Positions 16,878 through 26,414 of a stretch of 64,000 bases of DNA are shown piece by piece. Position numbers and translations under genes: made by a program. The stretch's first letter is position 1. The number at the start of each line of letters is the position of its first letter. Source of the stretch: UBA5158 sp040389045 (GTDB lineage Bacteria > Pseudomonadota > Gammaproteobacteria > DSM-16500); assembly GCA_040389045.1 (NCBI GenBank), contig JAZKAT010000019.1, positions 1-64,000 of the forward strand, in the 5' to 3' direction. Under the pieces are notes generated by a model. That model saw nothing but the letters and a program-made list of their open reading frames with translations, was not told where the DNA came from and ran no database searches.

Positions 16878-18149
16878 GTGGCAAACCCGATTCAAGCAAT
16901 CCGCGGCATGAATGATATTTTGCCGTCTGAAACTCATCTATGGCAGCATGTTGAAAGCTTGCTTCGAGAAATTTTATATGGGTATGGCTACCGCGAAATA
17001 CGTTTACCTATTGTCGAAAAAACCGAATTGTTCAAACGCACCATCGGCGAAGCTACCGACATCGTTGAAAAAGAAATGTATACTTTTTTAGATCGTAACG
17101 ATGACAGCATGACGTTACGACCAGAAGGCACCGCAGGCTGTGTGCGCGCTGGTATTGAACATGGTTTACTCTACAATCAAATCCAGCGGCTTTGGTATAT
17201 GGGCCCTAACTTTCGTTATGAACGTCCACAGAAAGGCCGTTACCGCCAATTCCATCAATGTGGCGCGGAAGTATTTGGCATCGCCACGCCGGATATAGAT
17301 GCGGAATTAATTTTGCTGACCGCCCGCATTTTTGAAAAATTAGGCTTAAAATCTTATTTAACATTACAAATAAATTCCTTGGGCAACAGCCTAGCGCGGG
17401 AAAAATATCGTCATGCACTGGTAACTTACTTCACTAAACATCAGCAACAATTGGATGAAGACAGTAAGCGCCGCTTGACCACCAATCCACTGCGCATCTT
17501 AGACAGCAAAAACCCTGAGCTTGCCGAGTTAATCCGTAACGCTCCCAAATTAATTGATTGCCTGGATGAAGAATCCCAAGCGCACTTCACCGCACTGCAG
17601 ACTTTTTTAACAACCGCGGGCTTGAACTTTACCGTCAATCCCTGTCTGGTACGCGGCCTGGATTATTACACTAAAACCGTCTTTGAATGGGTAACGAATG
17701 AATTAGGCACGCAAGGCACAGTTTGTGCTGGCGGTCGTTATGATGGTCTAGTCGAACAATTAGGTGGCAAAAGCACCCCCGCTTTAGGTTTCGCCATTGG
17801 TATGGAACGCCTGGTGTTAATGCTGCAGCAAAGCCAGCAAGCTCAAGCTGAAAATGCAGATATTTATGTTTTAACCGATAGCGACGCTACTTTTGTTAAA
17901 GGGCTTACTATCGCCTCTCGCCTGCGTGATGAATTTCCCAGATTATGTATTTTGCAACACTGTGGCGGTGGCAACTTGAAAAACCAGTTTAAAAAAGCGG
18001 ATAAAAGCGGCGCCCTGTTTGCGATTATTATCGGTGAACAAGAATACGCGTCTGAAACCGTTACCATCAAATTTCTCCGTGAAAACATTCCACAAGAAAC
18101 TGTGCACTGGAATGATATCGTCGAATTTTTTACTAGCCGCATTGGTTGA
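16878..18149 (+). CDS. hisS: Histidyl-tRNA synthetase
   Basis: 423 residues from GTG at 16878. This start gives NPIQAIRGMNDILP close to the N-terminus, as in homologues, and has AAAGAG about 9 bases upstream; an in-frame GTG at 16851 overlapping the rodZ stop is possible but has no ribosome site. Class II motifs: motif 2 FRYERPQKGRYRQFHQ, the histidine-binding LVRGLDYYTKTVFE, motif 3 ALGFAIGMERL, and a C-terminal anticodon-binding domain. It charges tRNA-His. Confidence 0.96.
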   Translation: MANPIQAIRGMNDILPSETHLWQHVESLLREILYGYGYREIRLPIVEKTELFKRTIGEATDIVEKEMYTFLDRNDDSMTLRPEGTAGCVRAGIEHGLLYNQIQRLWYMGPNFRYERPQKGRYRQFHQCGAEVFGIATPDIDAELILLTARIFEKLGLKSYLTLQINSLGNSLAREKYRHALVTYFTKHQQQLDEDSKRRLTTNPLRILDSKNPELAELIRNAPKLIDCLDEESQAHFTALQTFLTTAGLNFTVNPCLVRGLDYYTKTVFEWVTNELGTQGTVCAGGRYDGLVEQLGGKSTPALGFAIGMERLVLMLQQSQQAQAENADIYVLTDSDATFVKGLTIASRLRDEFPRLCILQHCGGGNLKNQFKKADKSGALFAIIIGEQEYASETVTIKFLRENIPQETVHWNDIVEFFTSRIG

Positions 18150-18161
18150 CAGAAATCCATC

Positions 18162-20042
18162 ATGATTACTTTACGCAACATTATTCTGCGTCGTGGGCCC
18201 AATATTTTATTAGAAGATATCAATTGGACCATTTATCACAAACAACATATAGGTATTATCGGCGCCAATGGTTGCGGTAAATCTTCCTTGTTCGCCATGC
18301 TGTTACATCAACTGCAACCTGATGGCGGCGATTTTGATATGCCGCGGCAATTAAGATTAGGCCATGTCGCCCAGGAAACTCCCGCACTCAGTAAATCCGC
18401 CTTGGAATTTGTCCTTGACGGTGATGTGGAATTGCGTGAACTCGAAGCGCAATTAACCCAGGCCGAACACGACAACGATGGCGAAAAAATCGGTGCCCTG
18501 CACCAACGTCTTAGTGAAATCGATGGCTATAGCGCCACTGCCCGCGCCGCGCAATTATTAGATGGTCTGGGCTTTCATTATGAAGAACAACAAAAACCGG
18601 TCAGTGCTTTTTCGGGCGGCTGGCGGGTCAGGCTGAATCTGGCGCATACCTTAATGTCACGCGCGGATATTTTGTTGCTGGATGAACCGACCAACCATTT
18701 AGACCTGGACGCGGTACTCTGGCTGGAACAGTGGTTAAAGAAATTTCCTGGCACATTATTAATAATTTCCCATGACCGGGATTTTTTAGATTCGATAGTG
18801 GACCACATCGCGCATATTCAAAATAAAAATTTAAAATTATACGCCGGTAACTATTCCGCATTTGAAAAACAATTGGCCGCGTTTCTCATGCTGCAACAAG
18901 CCGCCTATGAAAAACAACAACGCCAGATTTCGCATTTACAAAGTTTCGTTGACCGTTTTCGCGCGAAAGCGTCTAAAGCACGGCAAGCTCAAAGCCGTAT
19001 GAAAGCCTTGGACCGTATGGAAATTGTCAGCGCCGTGCAAGTTAACTCACCGTTTCAATTTCATTTTAAAGAACCGAAAAATGTCCCTACGCCATTAGTC
19101 GCGCTGGAAGATGTCAGCATTGGTTATGGTGACCAGATTATTTTACCGCATATAAATTTCAGTATTGCGCCTAAAGACCGGATTGGTTTGCTAGGCCCCA
19201 ACGGCGCTGGTAAATCAACCTTCATTAAATTACTGGCGAACCAGCACCAGGCACTGGGCGGCAGTTTCACTGCTGGCACCGGTTTGAAGATTGGTTACTT
19301 TGCGCAACATCAAATTGATCATTTGCACTTAACCGACAGCCCATTACAACATTTGAAAAAACTGGCGCCCACGACTCGCGAAGTGGAATTACGCTCGTTT
19401 CTCGGCAGTTTTGGCTTTTCCGGCAATCGAGTATTGGAAGCCGTGGAAAATTTTTCCGGCGGCGAAAAATCCCGTTTGGCCTTGGCGCTACTGATTTGGC
19501 AACAGCCAAATTTATTATTGCTGGATGAACCCACCAACCATTTAGATATGGAAATGCGTAACGCGCTCAGCATGGCGCTACAGGAATATGAAGGCGCGAT
19601 GATTATTGTTTCACATGACCGTTTTTTAGTGCGCTCCACCGTCGATCAACTGATGATAATCGCTGCTGGGAAACTGACACCCTTTGAAGGCGATCTTGAT
19701 GATTATCAAGAGTGGTTAATGAATTTCCGGCGCCAAAACAATGCGTCGACTGTGGCAAAAACCAGCGTTTCCCGCAAAGAACAGCGTCAGCAAAACGCGC
19801 TGGAACGTGATCAGCGTAGACCTTTATTACAAAAAGTTAAAAAACTCGAAACCGAATTAGATAAGTTACAAAAGCAAGTCACTAATCTGGAATTGATATT
19901 GGCAGATGAAAAACTTTATGAAGATGCCAATAAAACCCAATTGCAGGATTATTTGTTAAAACAAGCGACGTTAAAAAAACAATTAGAAACTGTTGAACTT
20001 GACTGGCTGGCCGCAACGGAAGCTGCTGCCAAAGATTCTTGA
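18162..20042 (+). CDS. yheS: ABC-F ATPase YheS
   Basis: 626 residues, the length of E. coli YheS and similar throughout. Two ATP-binding cassettes: Walker A GANGCGKSSL and GPNGAGKSTF, signatures FSGGWRVRL and FSGGEKSRL, Walker B ILLLDEPTNHLD and LLLLDEPTNHLD. The linker between domains carries the Arg/Lys-rich SFVDRFRAKASKARQAQSR (P-site tRNA interaction motif region of ABC-F proteins). The C-terminal 100 residues form a charged coiled coil. There are no membrane segments: it acts on ribosomes as a translation factor, not as a transporter. It starts 12 bases after hisS. Confidence 0.92.
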   Translation: MITLRNIILRRGPNILLEDINWTIYHKQHIGIIGANGCGKSSLFAMLLHQLQPDGGDFDMPRQLRLGHVAQETPALSKSALEFVLDGDVELRELEAQLTQAEHDNDGEKIGALHQRLSEIDGYSATARAAQLLDGLGFHYEEQQKPVSAFSGGWRVRLNLAHTLMSRADILLLDEPTNHLDLDAVLWLEQWLKKFPGTLLIISHDRDFLDSIVDHIAHIQNKNLKLYAGNYSAFEKQLAAFLMLQQAAYEKQQRQISHLQSFVDRFRAKASKARQAQSRMKALDRMEIVSAVQVNSPFQFHFKEPKNVPTPLVALEDVSIGYGDQIILPHINFSIAPKDRIGLLGPNGAGKSTFIKLLANQHQALGGSFTAGTGLKIGYFAQHQIDHLHLTDSPLQHLKKLAPTTREVELRSFLGSFGFSGNRVLEAVENFSGGEKSRLALALLIWQQPNLLLLDEPTNHLDMEMRNALSMALQEYEGAMIIVSHDRFLVRSTVDQLMIIAAGKLTPFEGDLDDYQEWLMNFRRQNNASTVAKTSVSRKEQRQQNALERDQRRPLLQKVKKLETELDKLQKQVTNLELILADEKLYEDANKTQLQDYLLKQATLKKQLETVELDWLAATEAAAKDS

Positions 20043-20109
20043 GTTACTGATTGGCTGTGCGGAGAAATATGATTTATAATCAAGCTTATCACTTGATGGA
20101 GCAAATGGT

Positions 20110-20742
20110 ATGAGAAATGTTGAGCTAAAATTGTTAACAACAGCGCTTTTGTCTATTTTATTTTCGAATACATATGCTGCCCCTGCAGCTTCCGTCGTAA
20201 CCACCCAGACTACTACCCTGCCAGCTGGCACACCGGCACCGGTTGTTGCGGCACCTGCACCTGCGCCTACATCTGCTCCGACTCCGACTCCGGCCCCAGC
20301 AGCGGTAAATGCGGATGGCAGTATACCAATGGCTGCTCCCACTGCACCTACTACCGGCCCTGCACCGGAGGTAGTCACAGAACCTGAAATGATTAAACCT
20401 AGCAGCAACCATGGCTATGTCCTGGCCCAGGGTACTATCAATCAGCCTTATGGCTCAAACCCTTACCGTACGCTATCCGTCACTGTGTCACCCTGTGACG
20501 CAGGTTATTCACCTCATGTCGCAATGGCGATAGGCGGGATTGCCGGCTGGAACAGTCATACCGTTGCCGAAGCCTGGGCGGTACCCACCAGTGCTATTAG
20601 ACGAGATGGTTCTACTTATAGCGTAAATTACCGCGCGGAAAGCCGTTTTTATAATGGTAACTGGGCATGGAGTAGTAATGTTTACGTGACCTGGACCCTG
20701 TATTGTATTCCTACGGATTCGTTCACCTACACCCCTCATTAA
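20110..20742 (+). CDS. Secreted Pro/Thr/Ala-rich protein with a small C-terminal domain
   Basis: 210 residues. Signal peptide of about 24 residues ending NTYAA. A Pro/Ala/Thr linker covers 30-90 (repeats of APTP-like units). A compact C-terminal domain of about 110 residues is rich in Trp/Tyr/Ser with two cysteines (SPCDAGY and LYCIPT) likely to form a disulfide, plus a Gly-rich AIGGIAGW. The family is not recognised. It sits between yheS and yfgM, where no such gene is usual, and is followed by two hairpin repeats. GGAG precedes the ATG. A surface or carbohydrate-binding role is a guess from composition only. Confidence 0.65.
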   Translation: MRNVELKLLTTALLSILFSNTYAAPAASVVTTQTTTLPAGTPAPVVAAPAPAPTSAPTPTPAPAAVNADGSIPMAAPTAPTTGPAPEVVTEPEMIKPSSNHGYVLAQGTINQPYGSNPYRTLSVTVSPCDAGYSPHVAMAIGGIAGWNSHTVAEAWAVPTSAIRRDGSTYSVNYRAESRFYNGNWAWSSNVYVTWTLYCIPTDSFTYTPH

Positions 20743-20754
20743 TCCCCTTCGTAG

Positions 20755-20780
20755 CCCGTATGCACGCAGCGCCATACGGG
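20755..20780. repeat. CCCGTATG...CATACGGG hairpin repeat
   Basis: Perfect 8-base arms CCCGTATG (20755-20762) and CATACGGG (20773-20780) surround a GC-rich loop. The same element is at 41679-41704 and, degenerate, at 4094-4119. It lies right after a stop codon and may double as a transcript 3' end structure. Confidence 0.75.
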
Positions 20781-20809
20781 AACACTTTATCTTAAACCCT
20801 CTTATCTGT

Positions 20810-20831
20810 CATGCCAGCGCAAGCTGGCATG
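20810..20831. repeat. Hairpin CATGCCAGC-GCAA-GCTGGCATG
   Basis: A perfect 9-base-pair stem with a GCAA tetraloop, in the short spacer before yfgM. TGTCATGCCAGC palindromes are frequent intergenic repeats in proteobacteria. No T-run follows on either strand, so it is not a classical terminator. Confidence 0.7.
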
Positions 20832-20917
20832 AAGATCGAATTTAATTTAGTGCAATTTCCTCATAATCCGCTAAAATGCGTGGTCAAACAATAGGGTTGT
20901 TGGGTAAGGAGTTAGCC

Positions 20918-21562
20918 TTGACAGAATTACTGACTGAACAAGAACAAATCGAGCAGCTGAAAAGCTGGATCAAACAATATGGCCTGACGGTAATCTCAGG
21001 GATTCTGATTGCCCTGGTATTAATTTCCATCTGGCACTCCTGGCAAAATTACCAGACCCGAATGTTGACTCATGCCTCCGGCGTGTATGATGAAATGCTG
21101 ACCGCGCGGGCACAAAATGATGCCGCGGCACCAGCCAACGCAAAAATACAGGCTGAAAAATTATTAAGTCATTATCCAAGAACTCCTTACGCGCAATTTG
21201 CCGCATTCATGCTGGCACGTGACGCCGCGGCGCATCAGCAATATCCTGAAGCCGTCAAACAGTTATCGTGGGTAGTTGACCATGGCAGCGATGATTCCCT
21301 GCGACAAATCGCCAAAATCCGCATCGCCAGAATCATGATTACCGAAAATAAATCCCGTGACGCACTGGCGGAATTGCAAAAAGTTTACAATGCCAATTTC
21401 AATGGTTTGATAGAAGAAGTCAAAGGCGATGCTTATTTACAATTAAAAGATAATTCCAATGCTAAAAAAGCTTATCAGCTCGCCTTAAACGCGTTGCCAA
21501 AAGATGAAGCTGCCGAGAAACCGTTATTACAAATGAAGCTTGATAATTTGGCGAGTCAGTAA
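20918..21562 (+). CDS. yfgM: YfgM-type periplasmic TPR protein
   Basis: 214 residues from TTG at 20918, chosen because AAGGAG (20906-20911) lies 6 bases upstream and the result begins MTELLTEQEQIEQLKSW, as YfgM proteins do; an ATG 14 codons earlier lacks a site. One membrane helix at about 21-39 anchors a periplasmic region of tetratricopeptide-like helices (YPRTPYAQFAAFMLARD, SNAKKAYQLALN). In E. coli YfgM associates with PpiD at the SecYEG translocon. Operon yfgM-bamB-der. Confidence 0.9.
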   Translation: MTELLTEQEQIEQLKSWIKQYGLTVISGILIALVLISIWHSWQNYQTRMLTHASGVYDEMLTARAQNDAAAPANAKIQAEKLLSHYPRTPYAQFAAFMLARDAAAHQQYPEAVKQLSWVVDHGSDDSLRQIAKIRIARIMITENKSRDALAELQKVYNANFNGLIEEVKGDAYLQLKDNSNAKKAYQLALNALPKDEAAEKPLLQMKLDNLASQ

Positions 21563-21576
21563 GAGAGATCCTGTAA

Positions 21577-22734
21577 ATGAAACAGATAATAATTAAAATT
21601 TTAGCCGCAAGCGCGACTGCAATAATGTTAACCGGATGTGCTGGATTTTTTGATAAAGACAATACTCCCACGCCTTCACCGCTGACCCGTTTCACTCCGG
21701 AAATTAAAACGAAATTAATGTGGTACCGCGGCGTTAATTTTGGTGTTGGTTCCGACTATTTGAAAATGGTACCCGCAGTCACCGACCATGCGATATTTAC
21801 CGCTGACAAAGAAGGCGATGTCACCGCCACTAATCGCATTACCGGCAGCAATTTATGGCATTACAAATTGCAATCCAATCTTTCCGCCGGGCCTGGCACG
21901 GATGAGAGCTTATTATTTATTGGTTCCCGTACGGGTAAAGTTTACGCGCTACGTCAAAGCGATGGCGCTCTGGTTTGGGAAGCGCAAGTTTCCAGTGAAA
22001 TATTGACGCCGCCGGTGGCAAGCAGAGGGATAGTGTTAGTCAAAGCCATCGATGGTCAATTGACTGCGCTAGACGCCAGAACGGGCCGTGCCATGTGGCA
22101 TTATTTACAGACAGAACCGGCGTTAATTTTACGTGGCGGCAGTGTGCCGCAAGTCACCCGCAATGACGTAGTGGTGGGTTTTGCTAACGGAAATCTTGCC
22201 AAGCTGACCCTGCAAGATGGCAGTTTATTGTGGCAACAAATGATTACCGTGCCCGAAGGCAGCTTCGCCATTCAGCGCATGGTTGATATAGATGCTGACC
22301 CAGTGGTGTTTAACAATCGGGTTTATGTTGCGACTTACCAGGGTAAAATCGCGGCGCTGGATTTAACTACCGGCAAAGTCTATTGGACCCATGATATTTC
22401 TTCTTTCACCGGTTTGACCGTGGATAATCAACGGGTTTATGTGGCAGACGCGACTAGTCATTTATGGGCATTTGATGCCGACAGTGGCGGGGTTGCCTGG
22501 CGGCAAAATCAATTGGAAGCGCGCAATATCACTGGCCCTGCCACTATTGCAAATTATCTGGTGGTTGCGGACCAGGAAGGTTTTTTACATTGGATTAATA
22601 AACAGGATGGGCATTTTATCGCGCGCAACCGTGTGACCGGCTTTGGCATTTTAGCCACCCCTATCGTCCGGGATAACAATGTTTATCTGCTCACCAGAGA
22701 TGGTCATTTAGCCAATTACACGTTGGTGAGTTAA
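21577..22734 (+). CDS. bamB: Outer-membrane assembly lipoprotein BamB
   Basis: 385 residues. Lipoprotein signal with lipobox MLTGC (Cys21). The remainder is a PQQ-type beta propeller with repeated blades (for example VTATNRITGSNLWHYK, VYALRQSDGALVWEA, IAALDLTTGKVYWTH, LWAFDADSGGVAW). It is a subunit of the BamABCDE complex that folds beta-barrel outer-membrane proteins. It begins 14 bases after yfgM and ends 3 bases before der. Confidence 0.94.
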   Translation: MKQIIIKILAASATAIMLTGCAGFFDKDNTPTPSPLTRFTPEIKTKLMWYRGVNFGVGSDYLKMVPAVTDHAIFTADKEGDVTATNRITGSNLWHYKLQSNLSAGPGTDESLLFIGSRTGKVYALRQSDGALVWEAQVSSEILTPPVASRGIVLVKAIDGQLTALDARTGRAMWHYLQTEPALILRGGSVPQVTRNDVVVGFANGNLAKLTLQDGSLLWQQMITVPEGSFAIQRMVDIDADPVVFNNRVYVATYQGKIAALDLTTGKVYWTHDISSFTGLTVDNQRVYVADATSHLWAFDADSGGVAWRQNQLEARNITGPATIANYLVVADQEGFLHWINKQDGHFIARNRVTGFGILATPIVRDNNVYLLTRDGHLANYTLVS

Positions 22735-22737
22735 GCC

Positions 22738-24126
22738 ATGCTACCGGTTATTGCAATTGTCGGCCGTCAAAATGTAGGTAAATCCACTTTATTTAATTGC
22801 CTGACGCAATCGCGTAACGCTTTAGTGTCTGATTTCCCTGGCATGACTCGCGACCGGCAATATGGCCAAGCGGACGTTGCTGATCATCAATTTATCGTGA
22901 TTGATACCGCCGGTATCGCTGATGATGTGGGCGGCATAGACAAACTTTCGATTGAACAATCCATTCAAGCTATTGAAGAATCCGATCTGGTATTATTTGT
23001 CGTAGATGCCCGCGCCGGTGTTACGCCTAATGATTTATCAGTCACGGAAAAATTACGTTCGCTGAACAAAACCGTGTATCTCGTCGTCAATAAAACCGAA
23101 GGCATGGATACGGATATTGTGACCGCGGATTTTTTCCGCCTGGGTTTTGGCGATCCTATCCCTATCGCCGCGGCGCATAAAAGCGGTGTGACTGAATTAA
23201 TTCAAACCGTTTTTGCTGACCGGGCAATCAACGCGGAGGATGAAACGGTAGAGGATGACGCTAGCATTAAACTGGCCATTATTGGTAGACCGAATGTAGG
23301 CAAATCTACTCTGATCAATCGTATGTTAGGTGAAGAACGGGTCATTGTTTTTGATGAACCCGGCACGACTCGGGACAGTATTTTTATCCCGCTGGAACGT
23401 GCAGGGATAAAGTATACCTTGATCGACACCGCCGGTATTCGCCGACGCGGCAGGGTTTTTGAAACCACCGAAAAATTTTCCGTGGTAAAGACTTTGCAAG
23501 CGATAGAAACCAGTAATGTAGTGATTTTCCTTATTGACGCCCGTGAAGGTGTCACCGACCAGGATTTGCGGTTGCTGGGGTTTATCGTGGATAGCGGCAA
23601 AGCCCTGGTGTTAGGCATTAACAAATGGGACGCCATGACGGAAGCGGCGCGCGATAAAACCCGTGCGAGCATAGACCGAAAAATTAATTTTCTGGATTTC
23701 GCGCGCACCCATTTTATTTCCGCGCTGCATGGCAGTGGCGTAGGCACTTTATTTGCTTCGGTGGATGAAGCGTGGGCTTCGGCCAATAAAAAAATATCTA
23801 CCCCCCAAGTAAATAAAATTTTGCGTGAAGCCGTGCTCGCCCATAACCCACCTCTCGTGCATGGTCGCCGTATTAAACTGCGTTATGCGCATGCTGGGGG
23901 CCATCACCCACCGCTAATTATTATTCACGGCAATCAAGTCAAAGAATTGCCAGATCCCTATAGACGCTACTTGATTAAAACGTTTCAAACACGTTTGAAA
24001 CTGGTAGGCACACCGGTACGTGTAGAATTCAAACAGGGTGAAAATCCTTTCCGCGACCGCAAAAATGTTTTAAGCGACCGTCAACAGCAAAAGAAAAAGC
24101 GGTTAATGAGGCATGTTAAGAGATAA
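22738..24126 (+). CDS. der: Ribosome-assembly GTPase Der (EngA)
   Basis: 462 residues with two tandem GTPase domains: G1 GRQNVGKSTL with DTAGI and NKTEG, then GRPNVGKSTL with DTAGIRRRG and NKWD. A C-terminal KH-like domain begins near RIKLRYAHAGG. Der is essential for 50S maturation. It is the last gene of the yfgM-bamB-der operon and convergent with the next gene, 24 bases away. Confidence 0.97.
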   Translation: MLPVIAIVGRQNVGKSTLFNCLTQSRNALVSDFPGMTRDRQYGQADVADHQFIVIDTAGIADDVGGIDKLSIEQSIQAIEESDLVLFVVDARAGVTPNDLSVTEKLRSLNKTVYLVVNKTEGMDTDIVTADFFRLGFGDPIPIAAAHKSGVTELIQTVFADRAINAEDETVEDDASIKLAIIGRPNVGKSTLINRMLGEERVIVFDEPGTTRDSIFIPLERAGIKYTLIDTAGIRRRGRVFETTEKFSVVKTLQAIETSNVVIFLIDAREGVTDQDLRLLGFIVDSGKALVLGINKWDAMTEAARDKTRASIDRKINFLDFARTHFISALHGSGVGTLFASVDEAWASANKKISTPQVNKILREAVLAHNPPLVHGRRIKLRYAHAGGHHPPLIIIHGNQVKELPDPYRRYLIKTFQTRLKLVGTPVRVEFKQGENPFRDRKNVLSDRQQQKKKRLMRHVKR

Positions 24127-24150
24127 CAGTTGTTCGCACTAGCTTTCTTA

Positions 24151-24606
24151 TCACCTTCTTAGCATTCTTGAGAACACCGGTTCAATGACTACGTCGTCAT
24201 CGACCTCCATCTTCTCTTCTTCTTTTTCTTCCATCCTGGTACGTTTAGTGTTACTGGTAGCAGGACTTTTAGAATTAACCAGCTCACTAGCATCGAATGA
24301 AAACATTCTTTTGAACCGGGTTTTACCGAACAACCCCAGGCTAATTATCGGTTGCATAATGATGTTAACTAATGAGGATGAACTTGACGACTGAGCCACA
24401 GCTAACGGCTGGGGCCGATTCAACCTCGACATAACTTTAATATACTCAATATGCTTAGCCCCCAATAATTCACCAACCAATTCTTGGTAAGCGCTAGTTA
24501 CTAAAATTATCTCCAATTTATCGAGTGCTTCCTGGTTCCCTATCGTTGACCTTAAGTGTTTTTTCCCCAGATTTGCCAAAATAATTAATTGGAATTTTTC
24601 TGGCAA
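24151..24606 (-). pseudogene. Probable C-terminal part of the upstream unknown gene, in another frame
   Basis: The frame is open upstream well past 24606, to within the last codons of the neighbouring gene at 24678, and reads there as plausible helical protein (FFRQLYNSIESLENLRSLPE). There is no ATG with a ribosome site; the only listed start is a TTG at 24606 with GGAG just one base away. The simplest reading is that this is the C-terminus of the 24678-26357 protein, displaced by one frameshift near 24680-24720 (sequencing error or real lesion). The end is Ser-rich, then KRTRMEEKEEEKMEVDDD, a basic-acidic low-complexity tail. Function unknown. Confidence 0.5.
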
Positions 24607-24677
24607 ACTCCGCAGATTTTCTAGCGATTCAATGGAATTATAGAGTTGTCTAAAGAAATTATTAGAATATATGTCCG

Positions 24678-26357
24678 TTATACCATTTGTGCTTTCTGTG
24701 CTAATTTCAACAAAATGTAAGTTAATGTCTGGGCATTGATAATAGCTTTAAGGGATACTTCCAGATACTGCGTTAACATCCATCGGTGATGTCTTTCAGG
24801 AACAATAGCAAACATTCCAATCAGGCTATCAGGGGTGTTTATCATGCTTGAACATAATTTTTTAATGAGTGGACTTTCGCTTCCTAGTGCAGGCAAGGGA
24901 TTAGTCGCATTGAATTTTTGATTATGGGTGCTGAAAATGATATTTAATTCTTGGATACTAAAACGCGTTAATTTATTTTCTACAACTGCTTCATGGAGTT
25001 GGTCACGATGTTGTTCAAAGTTTTCTTTGACTTGCTGCAAATCACGTTCTTCATTCTCAATATAAGATTCAGGCACCATGTAATATAGTTCGAAATGTTC
25101 ATTTAGCATAGCATTCAGATTATTAGCAAATATTTCGATACAGGGTGTATCACAACGCGCAGATTCATAATCTATTGTAATCGTTACACGCTGATGAACT
25201 ACATTTTCCCGTGCCTCAGCAATATCAGCAGCAATTTCACCAAGTAACCGGTTTTCGAGCTGGTCCGCTTCAAGTTCTTTGCATTTTTCTATGAAAGTAT
25301 TTATGGTTGCCAATTCTGCGCTCGATAAAAGAACTGGGTAAACTTGCAATAACCTATACCAGTAATATCTAAAACTAACATTATCCCCGCGCACCGCGTC
25401 AATTGATAATAATTCTTCTAATTCAGCCGGCTTTAACAATTTGGTAAGGAAATGAAACTCTTCAATATATCCAAAAATCAGATCATCAGGCTGTTCATCT
25501 GTACCGCCAAAGCCACCTTCTTCACCAGCTTTGAACATACCCTCGATCAATCTATTTAAATGACCGCCTACACTGTTGGATTTCTTGCGCTTTTCCCAAA
25601 ACTTCACTACAGCATCATTTAATGCTTTGGCTTGTTTAGAGGAATAAATAACCTGGTTTAATTCTTTCATCGCTAATTTTGCGTTTTGACTCCTGGGCAA
25701 CTTATTAGTATGCTTCACTCTGCCATCACATTTAGCGTCATTCAAACAATCGCCAATGTGAATTATCATGTTTTTGTCGTCTATAACAAAATGATGTAAA
25801 TCAATTTTTTCGGCTTTGGCTAATTCAATTCCACGCTTTTTTGCCAGACTTATTTGTTCTGCTGTTAATTGATTTTCAACTGCGGCTTTAATCTCATCGT
25901 CCTGGATCAACAGCCCTATATCTGCTCCCTCATCCATGTAACTTTGTTTTACATGCGTGTCCTCAGTCTGTTGGTCCAGCTCAACAATACTTGACATTAA
26001 ATTTTCATTATAAAAGTTCACAGTAGGCATCAGCAATTGCAAATGGTGGCCTGTTTGCAACTCTTGCGCCAGACTTTTGCAAACCTGAGTCAATTCGTCT
26101 TGATAGGTATTAGAATAATGTAGCTGGGGTAAATGTTGAATACGTTGCCAACGCCGCTCTAGAAAATTGACAAAAAGCTGCAAATTTTGCGGAGTAGCTT
26201 CCTGCTCGCCAAGATTAAATAAATCGTCAAGTTCTGACCATGTCAGCCTGCGCTCTAATTCAAAAAGATACGGGGTGGTTTTGAAATTTGCCCAAGGGTA
26301 ATTTCGACGGGTTGCCGCCAATTGCAAAGTATTGGCTAGTAGCTCTCTAATTTTCAT
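24678..26357 (-). CDS. Unknown large helical protein
   Basis: 559 residues, predicted mostly helical and charged, with no signal peptide or clear membrane segment. A Gly-rich turn (AGEEGGFGGTDEQPDD) lies mid-protein. No family is recognised. It stops in frame at 24678, while the -1 frame continues open for about 175 more codons to 24151, so the product may really be about 730 residues. Composition (Asn/Gln/Glu-rich helices, no bacterial domain) resembles that of secreted effectors in Legionellales; this is inference. The ATG at 26357 lies 57 bases from the next minus-strand gene stop. Confidence 0.6.
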   Translation of the reverse strand: MKIRELLANTLQLAATRRNYPWANFKTTPYLFELERRLTWSELDDLFNLGEQEATPQNLQLFVNFLERRWQRIQHLPQLHYSNTYQDELTQVCKSLAQELQTGHHLQLLMPTVNFYNENLMSSIVELDQQTEDTHVKQSYMDEGADIGLLIQDDEIKAAVENQLTAEQISLAKKRGIELAKAEKIDLHHFVIDDKNMIIHIGDCLNDAKCDGRVKHTNKLPRSQNAKLAMKELNQVIYSSKQAKALNDAVVKFWEKRKKSNSVGGHLNRLIEGMFKAGEEGGFGGTDEQPDDLIFGYIEEFHFLTKLLKPAELEELLSIDAVRGDNVSFRYYWYRLLQVYPVLLSSAELATINTFIEKCKELEADQLENRLLGEIAADIAEARENVVHQRVTITIDYESARCDTPCIEIFANNLNAMLNEHFELYYMVPESYIENEERDLQQVKENFEQHRDQLHEAVVENKLTRFSIQELNIIFSTHNQKFNATNPLPALGSESPLIKKLCSSMINTPDSLIGMFAIVPERHHRWMLTQYLEVSLKAIINAQTLTYILLKLAQKAQMV

Positions 26358-26414
26358 TATTAACCCAGATTTAGTTATAGTTTTAGGATTTTTGCCAAGG
26401 TTAACATGGAATCA

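Noticed and set aside
24670..24740. Programmed -1 frameshift
   Set aside because: No X-XXY-YYZ slippery heptamer is present in the needed frame near the stop.
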